Shown piece after piece: positions 15,029-24,053 of a DNA stretch of 46,499 nucleotides (positions are counted from its first letter, which is position 1; the number at the start of each line of letters is the position of its first letter). The position numbers were made by a program, and so were the translations under genes. The notes below the pieces were generated by a model, which saw nothing but the letters and a program-made list of their open reading frames with translations, was not told where the DNA came from and searched no databases. The stretch comes from Candidatus Auribacterota bacterium (GTDB lineage Bacteria > Auribacterota > JAFGBW01 > JAFGJP01), in NCBI GenBank assembly GCA_023144635.1, contig JAGLFH010000053.1, positions 1 to 46,499 of the forward strand, in the 5' to 3' direction.

Positions 15029-15042
15029 CAAAAGTGGCATAT

Positions 15043-15070
15043 AATATATCATAAAGCCTCATGAATGCAA
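15043..15070 (-). promoter_or_regulatory. rpsB promoter candidate
   Basis: On the minus strand TTGCAT (15065-15070) and TATATT (15043-15048) have a 16-nt spacer. Transcription would start near 15036, giving a leader of about 165 nt. Confidence 0.5.
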
Positions 15071-15190
15071 GAAATATTTTACTGTTTAATGATATATATA
15101 GAATAGATTTATACATAAAAATGCAAAGATATCTCAATCATTCAGAAATAATAAAATAAAAGTTAAACACCTATGATCATGTAAGTTATA

Positions 15191-15853
15191 TTAAGAGTGA
15201 TAATCAACATCTACTTCCAAAGCATCAATACCCTTTTTTATTATATTTTCACAATGAGAATCCTCTTTTTCATCATCTCTTGATAAAAAAATAGGTTCAC
15301 CTGTTTTGACAATTACCCTGGAAAAAGGAATAGGAATCACAAACCTGTCCCATGTCTTAAGCTTAATCGCCTTACTTACCTGATAAGAAATAGGAATTAT
15401 CGGTCTTCCTGAAAGCTTTGCAAGCGAAATAACACCTTTTTGAACAACACCAAAAGGTCCTCTGGGGCCATCAGGCGTTATAGCGACTGAATCACCTTTT
15501 TTAAGAATCCGTAAAAGTTCCTTTAATGCCTTTGCGCCACCCTTTGAACTGGAACCCTGAACAAAATTAACACCAAGTTTTTTTGCCGTTTTTCCTATTC
15601 TTGTACCGTCCCTGCTCTGGCTAGCAATCACACACACTTTTTTTTCAGGGAAACGTCTTGGATGATAAAAAGTCAGATACAAAAGCCTCCTGTGCCATAA
15701 AGCAAAAATCACATTCTCACCTTTTTCGTAAAAAGGCCTTACAGATTCATCATCGTATCTGACAACGCGTTGGGTCTTACAAATCAAATATATGATAAAG
15801 GAAGCAAAATTGATTATTATGATATCTTTTATATCTGCCCATGTTATTTTCAA
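15191..15853 (-). CDS. DUF374 lysophospholipid/lipid A acyltransferase-like protein
   Basis: The 220 residues start with a hydrophobic segment (IIIINFASFIIYLIC) that anchors the protein to the inner membrane. FALWHRRLLYL carries the active-site His, and DSVAITPDGPRGPFGVVQKG is the DUF374 signature. Family members are acyltransferases related to LpxL/PlsC and are commonly linked to lipid A genes. Being last in the lpx-msbA run, it may add secondary acyl chains to lipid A in place of LpxL/LpxM; that is inference. It is separated from msbA by 160 bp. Confidence 0.75.
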   Translation of the reverse strand: MKITWADIKDIIIINFASFIIYLICKTQRVVRYDDESVRPFYEKGENVIFALWHRRLLYLTFYHPRRFPEKKVCVIASQSRDGTRIGKTAKKLGVNFVQGSSSKGGAKALKELLRILKKGDSVAITPDGPRGPFGVVQKGVISLAKLSGRPIIPISYQVSKAIKLKTWDRFVIPIPFSRVIVKTGEPIFLSRDDEKEDSHCENIIKKGIDALEVDVDYHS

Positions 15854-15972
15854 TTAGTAATTCCTTTTTTCTGATCAAAAAAACTCTAAGAATAAGAAGC
15901 AATAGACAAAATTATTCATCCTAACACGGTCCATTCGGGGAACGCCCTACTACTTTTACTTCTCTACATGGT

Positions 15973-15990
15973 TCCCTGCTAATCCAGGGA
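15973..15990. other. GC-rich hairpin in the msbA-DUF374 spacer
   Basis: TCCCTG and CAGGGA pair around CTAATC. No T-run follows on the minus strand, so it is not an obvious terminator. It could be an mRNA processing or stability element. Confidence 0.35.
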
Positions 15991-16013
15991 TGACAACGCT
16001 TTATATTTTATTT

Positions 16014-17822
16014 TTACACGAATTGCATATCATACAATTTTTTATAAAGGCTGCTTTTTATTAAAAGTTCATCATGCCGTCCGTATTGGACTATTTTCCC
16101 CTGATCCATCACATATATGACATCAGCTTTCATTATAGTAGAAAGGCGGTGAGCAATGACAATAACAGTTCTTCCTTTCATCAAAGTATTTATAGCATCT
16201 TGCACTATGCGCTCAGACTCAGTATCAAGTGCAGATGTTGCCTCATCCAATATTAAAATAGGCGGATTTTTAAGAAGCGCACGCGCTATTGCTAAACGCT
16301 GTTTTTGTCCACCAGAGAGCCTTGCACCTTTTTCTCCGATAACTGTATTATATTTATCAGGAAAAGACTCTATAAAACCAGCAGCATGCGCAACATGTGC
16401 TATATTTTTTATCCTTTCAATATCTATGCCCTCATTACCATAAGCTATGTTTCTTGCAATAGTATCATTAAATAAAAAGGTCTCCTGAGTTACCATTCCT
16501 ATTTTTTCTCTTAATGATTTTATATTGTAGGAACGTAAATCTGTTCCATCTATTGAAATATCACCTTTTTGAGGATCAAAAAATCTTGGAATTAAGCTTA
16601 CTAATGAAGTCTTTCCGCATCCTGAAGGTCCGACAATCGCCGTTATTTTATTTATTCCTAGATTAATATTTATATCTTCTAGAACATCCTGATCTTTTTC
16701 ATAAGCAAAAGAAACATTAGAAAATGTTATGTTGCTCTTTATATCAGAAAATTCTTTTGAACCTTTTACTTCTTTAATACCTTCCTCTGCATTTAAAAGC
16801 TCAAAGATCCTGTCAAGTGATGCCATCGCATTTTGTACGGCAAAATTTAATTTTCCTATGGTTCTCAAAGGTTTTACTAAAGATGCCATACATATCAGGT
16901 ATAACATAAAAAAGCCGGGTGTAATTTCACCTCTCATGACCTTAGGCGGAAAAACAATAAGTAAAAACATTACAACAACTCCGCCTATTATTTCTGTTAA
17001 AGGATTAAAAATCGACTGCTTCTTCATCATATCAACACGTAAGTTCTTAAATTTATCCAGCTGTTTATAAAAACGGCTCTGTTCATATTTTTCCATACAA
17101 AAGATCTTTACTATCTTTATTCCTGAAATGGTCTCGTTTATTACCGAGCTTATATCAGCAACTTTCTCAAGAGTTTTTCTGCTTATATTTCTTATTTTTC
17201 TTCCTATGATCGAAACAGGAACAAGCAAAAAAGGAAGTACAGTCAAACATAAAAAAGACAGTTTCCAATCAATGATAAAAATGATTATTAAAAAGGGTAC
17301 TACCTGAACAGCATCTTTAATATTTATCATAAAACGTCCCGAAAAGACCTCATGTATAAGGTTGACATCATTTGTAATCCGGGACATCAGCTCACCTATC
17401 CTGCTTTTTGAAAAATATGTCATAGGAAGATCATAATATTTATTATAAAGTTTTGTGCGTACATCACGCCCTACCATCTGACCTACGATCTCCATGCTTA
17501 CCTGCTGAACGTAAAGAAAAATACCTTTAAGGAAAAATGCTATGAACACAAAAAGACCTACAAAAAAAAGCATCCTAGATTTATCACAGGAATTTATTGT
17601 ATCTACAATACTTTGCAGTTCACCAAAATACGGGATAGTAATAAATTTCATAACGCTGGGTAGTTCTATTATTTTTTCTGCTAAAATACGGTCAACAAGA
17701 GGCACAACAGCAAGGATTGAAAAACCATTTAAAAAAGTATAAAAGATTAAGCAGAAAACAGAGATTATCATATATCTGTAATAAGGAAAAGTAAGTCTTA
17801 TTAATTTTAAAAACCGTTTCAT
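16014..17822 (-). CDS. msbA: MsbA-like ABC transporter (lipid A flippase)
   Basis: This 602-residue half-transporter has six membrane helices (residues ~1-320) followed by an ATPase domain. It shows Walker A GPSGCGKTS, Q-loop VTQETFLF, signature LSGGQKQRLAIARALL, Walker B ILILDEATSALD and H-loop IVIAHRLSTI. MsbA homodimers flip lipid A-core across the inner membrane. The assignment rests on location: 6 bp downstream of lpxB in an lpx operon. By sequence alone it could be another multidrug or lipid exporter of the same subfamily. Confidence 0.85.
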   Translation of the reverse strand: MKRFLKLIRLTFPYYRYMIISVFCLIFYTFLNGFSILAVVPLVDRILAEKIIELPSVMKFITIPYFGELQSIVDTINSCDKSRMLFFVGLFVFIAFFLKGIFLYVQQVSMEIVGQMVGRDVRTKLYNKYYDLPMTYFSKSRIGELMSRITNDVNLIHEVFSGRFMINIKDAVQVVPFLIIIFIIDWKLSFLCLTVLPFLLVPVSIIGRKIRNISRKTLEKVADISSVINETISGIKIVKIFCMEKYEQSRFYKQLDKFKNLRVDMMKKQSIFNPLTEIIGGVVVMFLLIVFPPKVMRGEITPGFFMLYLICMASLVKPLRTIGKLNFAVQNAMASLDRIFELLNAEEGIKEVKGSKEFSDIKSNITFSNVSFAYEKDQDVLEDININLGINKITAIVGPSGCGKTSLVSLIPRFFDPQKGDISIDGTDLRSYNIKSLREKIGMVTQETFLFNDTIARNIAYGNEGIDIERIKNIAHVAHAAGFIESFPDKYNTVIGEKGARLSGGQKQRLAIARALLKNPPILILDEATSALDTESERIVQDAINTLMKGRTVIVIAHRLSTIMKADVIYVMDQGKIVQYGRHDELLIKSSLYKKLYDMQFV

Positions 17823-17828
17823 ATACTT

Positions 17829-18986
17829 TTAGTCCATATTCAAAAAATCAATTATTGAACTTGCTGCTTTGGAAGCCGCACCACCACTTCCAAGTCTTTT
17901 TTTAACATTACAAAGTTCATTTACAGTTTTTTTAGTATATTTTTCATCAGTAATATATTTTTTTATCTCTTTTAAAATATTCTCTCCGTTTAAGTCCCAC
18001 TGAATAAGCTCAGGAACAATTTTTTTTCTAGAGATCACATTGACCATTCCTATGTAAGGTATTTTAACAAGCACCTTTGCAATTAACCATGTTAAAAATG
18101 CGACTTTGTAAACTATTATCATCGGGCGCTCAAAAAGACAAGATTGAAGCGTTGCAGTGCCGGATGCTACAACAACTATATCGCTTGATGACATTATGTC
18201 CGATACATCATCGCTATAAACTTTTACATCCGTTATTTCTTTTTCATCTAAATAATTTTTTATAATAACTTCCAGATTTTTTTGTGCTGCAGAAATAATA
18301 AAAACAAACCGGTTCGGGTCATTTTTATCAATTTCACTCTCATGCAATTTTATAGCCTCAATCATGGAAGGAAGTATTTTTTCAACCTCTTTTGTCCGGC
18401 TTCCAGGAAGCAGGCCTATTATTTTTATTTTCTTTTCAATATTTAAGATCTCTCTTAAATTTTTAGCCTTATAGTCAGCTATCATATCGACCATCGGGTG
18501 ACCTACAAAATCAGTATCTAATCCATACGGGCTGTACAGATCTTTCTCAAATTCAAAAAACACAATCATCTTATCTACAAGCCCTGCTATTTTACTTATT
18601 CTTTTCCTTCCCCATGCCCAGACCTGCGGGCTTACATAATAGATAACAGGGATACCGAGATGTTTTATGTTCTCTGCTAAACGCAGGTTAAAACCGGGAT
18701 AGTCAATGAGAATTATAGCGCTATAATCATTTTTTTTAAGTGTATCTATCACATCATTCATCAATTGTTTAAAATCGAAATAATGTCTTAGTACTTCTAC
18801 AAAGCCAACAACAGCCAGCTTTGTTATATCAAATAAGATGTTTGCACCGGCTTGCTTCATCCTTTTTCCGCCAACGCTGTCAATTTTGAGGTCCGGAGAT
18901 TTCTGAAGAAGTTTTTCTATAAGTTCAAAACCCCTTATATCGCCTGAAACTTCTCCAGCTACTATGAATATTTTTTTGTTTTTCAT
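17829..18986 (-). CDS. lpxB: Lipid-A-disaccharide synthase
   Basis: This 385-residue GT19 enzyme joins 2,3-diacyl-GlcN-1-P (lipid X) to UDP-2,3-diacyl-GlcN. Motifs include FIVAGEVSGDIRGFELI at the start, GGKRMKQAGANILFDITKLAVVGFVEVLRHY, YYVSPQVWAWGRKRI and LLPGSRTKEVEKILP. The end SGGAASKAASSI is also usual. It is membrane-associated. It sits between the Gfo/Idh gene and msbA, with spacings of 37 and 6 bp. Confidence 0.96.
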   Translation of the reverse strand: MKNKKIFIVAGEVSGDIRGFELIEKLLQKSPDLKIDSVGGKRMKQAGANILFDITKLAVVGFVEVLRHYFDFKQLMNDVIDTLKKNDYSAIILIDYPGFNLRLAENIKHLGIPVIYYVSPQVWAWGRKRISKIAGLVDKMIVFFEFEKDLYSPYGLDTDFVGHPMVDMIADYKAKNLREILNIEKKIKIIGLLPGSRTKEVEKILPSMIEAIKLHESEIDKNDPNRFVFIISAAQKNLEVIIKNYLDEKEITDVKVYSDDVSDIMSSSDIVVVASGTATLQSCLFERPMIIVYKVAFLTWLIAKVLVKIPYIGMVNVISRKKIVPELIQWDLNGENILKEIKKYITDEKYTKKTVNELCNVKKRLGSGGAASKAASSIIDFLNMD

Positions 18987-19023
18987 AAAAGTTACTTTTT
19001 ACCTTTTTGCCAGGTAATATCTT

Positions 19024-19953
19024 TTAAGTTAAGCGGAGGGTATCGTGTATTTGTTTTACAATTTCTGCAGCAACACAAAGAGCAAGGTGTCCGTGTTCTG
19101 CAGATACTTTTGGTTTTTTTGAAGAAATACAGCAATCCGTAAAATCCATCAGTTCTAATTTTAGGGGCTCATCTTTTTGAACAGGAACTTTATGTGAAAC
19201 TATTTTCTTTCCCTTCATCTCATACATCACGCCTTTACTTTCTTTATAATCAAGGGAAATATATGTCTTCTCCTGAAAGATCCTTATCTTTCTCATCTCT
19301 TTCATACTTATACGGCTAACGCTTACATTAGCAACACATCCGCCTTCAAATTCTAATCTTGCATTAGCAATATCTTCATTTTCACTCAAAACAGGTACTC
19401 CCACCGCCTTGATCTCCTTTACCGGTCTATTTACTATAGTAAGAATTATATCAATGTCATGTATCATAAGATCAAGGACAACACCAATATCAATACTCCT
19501 TGCTTTATAGGGAGCAAGTCTGTGTATTTCAATAAAACGGGGATGTTCTATTTTATCCCTCACTGCAAGAAGAGCAGGGTTAAACCTTTCAATATGACCC
19601 ACCTGAAAGACAATATTTTTATCTTTTGAAAGAAATATCAGAGAAACAGCCTCTTCAATTGTTTTTGTGATCGGCTTTTCTACAAAAATATGTTTATCCT
19701 GCTTTATAAAATGAGAAGCTATATCAAAATGTGCAACCGTAGGAACTGCAATGCTGACTGCATCAATATCAAGCGGAAGCAACTTATAATCTGAAAAATA
19801 TTGAGCACCGTATTTTTTTGCTATCTTTTTTCCCTGCTTTTCGTCTGTATCAACAACATACTTAAGAGAACTTTGGGGGCTCGTGCTAAATATACGGGCA
19901 TGATGCTGCCCAAGATGACCAACACCGATAACTGCAACATTAAGATTTTTCAT
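19024..19953 (-). CDS. Gfo/Idh/MocA family oxidoreductase in the lpx operon
   Basis: The 309 residues have an N-terminal Rossmann fold (VAVIGVGHLGQHHARIFS), then HIFVEKPITKTIEEA with the catalytic EKP lysine, and GHIERFNPALLAV. It is an NAD(P)-dependent sugar oxidoreductase by family. It overlaps lpxI by 14 bp and precedes lpxB. This recalls gnnA, which in Acidithiobacillus lies between lpxA and lpxB and oxidises UDP-GlcNAc at C3 before GnnB aminates it. No aminotransferase gene is present here, so a GnnA role is uncertain. The substrate is unproven. Confidence 0.8.
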   Translation of the reverse strand: MKNLNVAVIGVGHLGQHHARIFSTSPQSSLKYVVDTDEKQGKKIAKKYGAQYFSDYKLLPLDIDAVSIAVPTVAHFDIASHFIKQDKHIFVEKPITKTIEEAVSLIFLSKDKNIVFQVGHIERFNPALLAVRDKIEHPRFIEIHRLAPYKARSIDIGVVLDLMIHDIDIILTIVNRPVKEIKAVGVPVLSENEDIANARLEFEGGCVANVSVSRISMKEMRKIRIFQEKTYISLDYKESKGVMYEMKGKKIVSHKVPVQKDEPLKLELMDFTDCCISSKKPKVSAEHGHLALCVAAEIVKQIHDTLRLT

Positions 19954-20764
19954 TTTTATCTATCCCGAAAACATGAATGCCGGCTTCACGTGCTTTTAAA
20001 AGAAAGTCTTTTTTATTAAGAATAAGCGTTTTTTTTGCATCTATGGCAAGTACATGTGATTTACTTTCTATCATAATATCCAAAGTGCGAGTGCCAACAA
20101 CAGGAAGGTCAAAACGCATATCCTGCTTTTTTTTACTAAGCTTTATAACAACAGTATTTTTTCCTGCAAGTAAGCCTGCTCTTTTTATAACAGAATCTGT
20201 TCCCTCAATTGCTTCTACAGCAACTACTGTCCTATCTTTTACAACTATGGTCTGTCCAATATCAAGATCAGCAATAGATCTTGCTATCCTTTCACCAAAG
20301 ACTATATCATTTCTAATGTTCTTTTTTAAACTCCCACCGGTCATCAATCCTGAATCGGCCAATTGATCTTTCATAAAAACAGAAGAATCAATAAGACTTA
20401 TTCCATCTTTTTGAAGCTCATCAGCTACTGTTGAAAATATTGGTTCAGCACCGCGCATTTTTATTTTGGCTAGAAGTTTAACCATTCTAAGATCAAGTTT
20501 CAGCCTTCCAAAAAGTCTTGTCGGCTTTACTTGCCCTGCCATTATAACTTGATTTACATTATTTTTTTTGAAGAACTTAATAAGTTTTCCAAGCTGACCT
20601 ATTTCTATCCAGCATACAACATCACAAAAATTTTCGATCTCTTTTTCTGTCTCTCCTATTAACGCAGCAGCAATTATTTTTTTAACACCCGCTTTACGAG
20701 CACCCTTAGCTACAAGAAGAGGATAATCTCCGTTTCCTGAAATAATGCCTATGGTTTCATTCAT
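19940..20764 (-). CDS. lpxI: UDP-2,3-diacylglucosamine pyrophosphatase LpxI
   Basis: This 274-residue DUF1009 protein hydrolyses UDP-2,3-diacylglucosamine to lipid X, replacing the unrelated LpxH. Motifs: GIISGNGDYPLLVAKGAR at the N-terminus, MAGQVKPTRLFG, SLIDSSVFMKDQLADSGLMTGG, VAVEAIEGTDSVIKRAG and MRFDLPVVGTRTLD, the last carrying the Asp essential in Caulobacter LpxI. The ATG overlaps the lpxA stop as ATGA, so translation is coupled. Confidence 0.95.
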   Translation of the reverse strand: MNETIGIISGNGDYPLLVAKGARKAGVKKIIAAALIGETEKEIENFCDVVCWIEIGQLGKLIKFFKKNNVNQVIMAGQVKPTRLFGRLKLDLRMVKLLAKIKMRGAEPIFSTVADELQKDGISLIDSSVFMKDQLADSGLMTGGSLKKNIRNDIVFGERIARSIADLDIGQTIVVKDRTVVAVEAIEGTDSVIKRAGLLAGKNTVVIKLSKKKQDMRFDLPVVGTRTLDIMIESKSHVLAIDAKKTLILNKKDFLLKAREAGIHVFGIDKNEKS

Positions 20765-21540
20765 TTAGAAATACCCCTTTCAGATGATCCTATAAATGCT
20801 AAAAGAGTTTTTATTTCTTTTATATCAGAATGCAGTTCACTTGATATTTTATCCACTGCATGCTTAGTTGAAAGACCACTTCTAAAAAGGATCTTATATA
20901 CTTTTTTTAATTCCTTCCTTACTTCTTCAGAAAAGCCATGCCTTTTAAGGCCGATCTTATTTAGTCCATGTATTCTTGCAGGATGACCGTCTGCCATCAT
21001 AAACGGAAGAATATCTTTTACAACTTTTGAACAACCACCAACTATAGAGTATTTACCTATTCTTGCAAACTGGTGAACGGCCGTAAGACCACCTATAATA
21101 GCATGTTTACCTATAGTCACATGCCCGGCAAGCGTTGAGACATTAGACATTATCACATGATCATTTACAATACAATTATGAGCTACATGAGAATATGCCA
21201 TTATCAGACAATCTTGCCCGATCGAAGTAGATTTATCTTCTCCGGTTGCACTGTTTATAGTAACGCTTTCACGTATAACTGTCCTAGCCCCGATCTTCAC
21301 AAAGGTCCTTTCACCTTTAAATTTCAGATCCTGACATGCTGTTCCAATTGAAGCAAACGGATACACCACACATCCATTACCTATAGTTGTATGTCCGTCT
21401 AAATAAACATTTGCAATTAGGGTTACATTATCTTCGAGTACAACATTGGGACCAACAGTGCAAAAACGACCTATCGTAACATTCTTTCCTATTTTTGCAT
21501 CCCTGTGGAGAAAAGTAGGTTCTTCTATATTAACTGTCAT
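20761..21540 (-). CDS. lpxA: Acyl-ACP:UDP-GlcNAc O-acyltransferase LpxA
   Basis: From the ATG at 21540 the protein has 259 residues; a TTG three codons earlier is possible but too close to the only purine-rich site. It is a left-handed beta helix of hexapeptide repeats (IGKNVTIGRFCTVGPNVVLED...) with the catalytic His in MAYSHVAHNC and a C-terminal helical bundle (GFSEEVRKELKKVYKILF). It adds the first hydroxyacyl chain to UDP-GlcNAc. It lies 125 bp after the lpxC-fabZ gene, across a hairpin-rich spacer. Confidence 0.96.
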   Translation of the reverse strand: MTVNIEEPTFLHRDAKIGKNVTIGRFCTVGPNVVLEDNVTLIANVYLDGHTTIGNGCVVYPFASIGTACQDLKFKGERTFVKIGARTVIRESVTINSATGEDKSTSIGQDCLIMAYSHVAHNCIVNDHVIMSNVSTLAGHVTIGKHAIIGGLTAVHQFARIGKYSIVGGCSKVVKDILPFMMADGHPARIHGLNKIGLKRHGFSEEVRKELKKVYKILFRSGLSTKHAVDKISSELHSDIKEIKTLLAFIGSSERGISK

Positions 21541-21554
21541 TGCAATCAATCCAT

Positions 21555-21660
21555 AAATTAAGCAGCCTTCGGCTGCAGCTTTAAGCTGTAAGTTATACGT
21601 TTTAAGTTACACATCTGACTTCCATTTTTTTTACAACTTATAGCTTACAACTTACTGCTT
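21555..21660. repeat. Hairpin and inverted word repeats in the lpxC/fabZ-lpxA spacer
   Basis: A stable GCAGCC-TTC-GGCTGC hairpin lies at 21562-21576. Next to it, AAGCTGTAAGTTATACGTTTT (21583-21603) is mirrored by ACAACTTATAGCTTACAACTT (21633-21653) with a few mismatches. In such a compact operon the 125-bp spacer is unusual and could modulate lpxA expression. Confidence 0.5.
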
Positions 21661-21674
21661 TTAAATTCCCATCG

Positions 21675-23003
21675 TCAGACATCTACAACAGTAAAAGTCA
21701 ATACCGCTTCTGAAGCAAGCTTTCCGTTAACTGTTGCCTTTGTCAGTACCTTGGCTATTTTTGTTCTTACCTTGATAAACTCAACATCAATAACAAGCGT
21801 ATCGCCCGGCACAACAGGTTTTCTGAAACGCACTTTATCGATCGCAATAAAATATGGTATCTTCTTTCTATATTGCTCCATGCGAAGCATCAAAACACCT
21901 GCAACTTGAGCCATTGCCTCGACGATTAGAACACCAGGCATAATAGGATGATCCGGAAAATGACCATTAAAAAAATCTTCGTTTACTGTAACATTTTTTA
22001 TTCCCGTAGCTTTAATAGAATTTTCAATATTAACGATCTTGTCAATAAGCAAAAACGGATAACGATGAGGCAATATTTTTAGTATATCGTTTATATTAAG
22101 AACTGTTTCTTCATCTGTTATTTCCACGTTGTTTATTTCATTGCATTTATTATTTTTTACATTTTCAGTTGATATAAGGTTAGCAGCTAATTTTTTTGCA
22201 AAAGCCACATTAAGAGGATGCCCTGATTTTGATGCAATTATATGTCCTCTTATATGCTTACCAAGTAAATAAAGGTCTCCCATAAGATCAAGTATCTTAT
22301 GCCTTACAAATTCATTATCAAAGCGAAGCTCCTCTTTACTAAGAATTGCTTCATCACCTATTACAACTGCATTATCAAGACTTCCGCCTTTTATCAGCCC
22401 ACGGTTCATAAGTTCTTCTACATCCCTGTAAAAACAAAAAGTACGGCACTGAGATATTTCTTTTTCAAAGTTATCCTTATGAATATCCATGCTGATGTAT
22501 TGTGTGCTTACAAGAGGATGATCATATGAAATAGTATATGATATTTTTAAACCGTCATAAGGGAAAATAGCTACGTAAGCGTCATCCATATACTCGTAAA
22601 CAGGATTAGTTACTGTCATCTCTTCGATATTAGCATCCTGTTTTACAGTTCCCGCCTGTTTAATAAGATCAACGAACATACTTGAGCTGCCATCTCCTAC
22701 AGGAGGTTCATTTGCATCTACTTCAATAATTACATTATTAATGCCAAATGCCATTAAAGATGCAAGCACATGCTCTACAGTATGAACTTTTACATCTCCC
22801 TTACCAATTGTAGTACCTCTTGCAACACTTACTACATTATTAACATCAGCTTCAATAACAGGATGCCCTTTTACATCTGTCCTTACAAACCGAACACCTG
22901 TATTTATCTCAGCAGGTTTGAAAGTAATCGTTGTCTTATTTCCTGTATGAACACCTATACCGGAAGCAGATACAGCTTTTTTAATTGTTTTTTGATTTCT
23001 CAA
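21675..23003 (-). CDS. lpxC/fabZ: Bifunctional LpxC deacetylase / FabZ dehydratase fusion
   Basis: This 442-residue fusion has LpxC in residues ~1-285: zinc motif HTVEH (74-78), RHKILDLMGDLYLLG, and catalytic His in KSGHPLN. Residues ~295-442 are FabZ, with LPHRYPFLLIDKI and the catalytic His/Glu in GHFPDHPIMPGVLIVEAMAQ. LpxC commits UDP-3-acyl-GlcNAc to lipid A by deacetylation; FabZ dehydrates 3-hydroxyacyl-ACP and competes for the same hydroxyacyl pool. Such fusions occur in Bacteroidetes, Chlorobi and some deep lineages. The TTG start overlaps the lpxD stop as TTGA. Confidence 0.96.
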   Translation of the reverse strand: MRNQKTIKKAVSASGIGVHTGNKTTITFKPAEINTGVRFVRTDVKGHPVIEADVNNVVSVARGTTIGKGDVKVHTVEHVLASLMAFGINNVIIEVDANEPPVGDGSSSMFVDLIKQAGTVKQDANIEEMTVTNPVYEYMDDAYVAIFPYDGLKISYTISYDHPLVSTQYISMDIHKDNFEKEISQCRTFCFYRDVEELMNRGLIKGGSLDNAVVIGDEAILSKEELRFDNEFVRHKILDLMGDLYLLGKHIRGHIIASKSGHPLNVAFAKKLAANLISTENVKNNKCNEINNVEITDEETVLNINDILKILPHRYPFLLIDKIVNIENSIKATGIKNVTVNEDFFNGHFPDHPIMPGVLIVEAMAQVAGVLMLRMEQYRKKIPYFIAIDKVRFRKPVVPGDTLVIDVEFIKVRTKIAKVLTKATVNGKLASEAVLTFTVVDV

Positions 23004-24046
23004 TTTTTTTTCCGTTTTTTCTCAAGAGTTTTGATTTTCTTTTCCATTTCTGAAACCTTTTTTAATAGTTCGGGAAGTTTTTGCATCGCTATCTGTATAC
23101 GCTTTGATCTACTATGCGAAATAGCCGGAAAACCTGAAACTGTCTCACCTTTATCAATATTTCGAATAACACCTGCTCTTCCTGCTATAACGGCATTATC
23201 GGCAATATTCACATGACCAGTAACTCCGCTCTGACCTGCAAGAATCACATTTGAACCTATACTTGTAGATCCCGCAATACCTGTTTGTGCACATATGATT
23301 GTATTTTCACCAATATTTACATTGTGTGCTATTTGAACAAGATTATCGATTTTTGTACCTTTTGAAATAACTGTTTTTCCAAACCTTGCACGATCAATTG
23401 TTACATTCGCACCTATTTCGACATCATCCTCTACAAAGACCGTTCCTATCTGAGGAATTTTCTTGTGTATTCCCCTTATTGTTGAAAAGCCAAATCCATC
23501 GCTTCCTACAACAGCTCCGCTATGTATGATAACCCTGCTTCCTATTTCTATTCTTTCTCTTACACTAACATTTGGATAAAGAAGGCAATCATCTCCAATT
23601 TTTGTTTCTTGTCCTATATACGTACATGCACATATAACTGTACCAGATCCTATCCATGCATTTTTATCAATAACTGCAAAAGGAGCAATATGTACATCTT
23701 TTCCAAGCTTGACTCCATCAGCAATATAACACTTTTCACTTATACCTGGTTTATGTTCTACCGGAGGAGGAGCAACAAGCTTTACTATTTTCGCAAAACT
23801 AAAACTTGGATCATCAACAATTATAAAATTCTTTCCTTCAATATTCTTAAAATCAAATTCAGAATCTATCAAGATTGCTGATGCCTCAGTCTCGTTTAAA
23901 AGTGAGGCATAACGATTGTTAGCTAAAAAAGCAATATCACCTTTTCCGGCTTCTTTAATTCCTGACACTCCTGAAATAATTAACGAATCATCACCTATTA
24001 CTTTTCCGCCTAAATAATCAGCGAGATCTTTTATCGTCTTTTCCAA
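23000..24046 (-). CDS. lpxD: UDP-3-O-acylglucosamine N-acyltransferase LpxD
   Basis: The 348 residues are as in E. coli (~341). An N-terminal uridine-binding domain (ISGVSGIKEAGKGDIAFLANNRY) precedes a left-handed beta helix of hexapeptides with the catalytic His in NLVQIAHNVNIGENT. A short coiled C-terminus ends in a run of lysines (KKIKTLEKKRKKN). It N-acylates the glucosamine after LpxC. It lies 7 bp after skp and overlaps lpxC/fabZ by 4 bp. Confidence 0.96.
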   Translation of the reverse strand: MEKTIKDLADYLGGKVIGDDSLIISGVSGIKEAGKGDIAFLANNRYASLLNETEASAILIDSEFDFKNIEGKNFIIVDDPSFSFAKIVKLVAPPPVEHKPGISEKCYIADGVKLGKDVHIAPFAVIDKNAWIGSGTVICACTYIGQETKIGDDCLLYPNVSVRERIEIGSRVIIHSGAVVGSDGFGFSTIRGIHKKIPQIGTVFVEDDVEIGANVTIDRARFGKTVISKGTKIDNLVQIAHNVNIGENTIICAQTGIAGSTSIGSNVILAGQSGVTGHVNIADNAVIAGRAGVIRNIDKGETVSGFPAISHSRSKRIQIAMQKLPELLKKVSEMEKKIKTLEKKRKKN

Positions 24047-24053
24047 TCACTGC

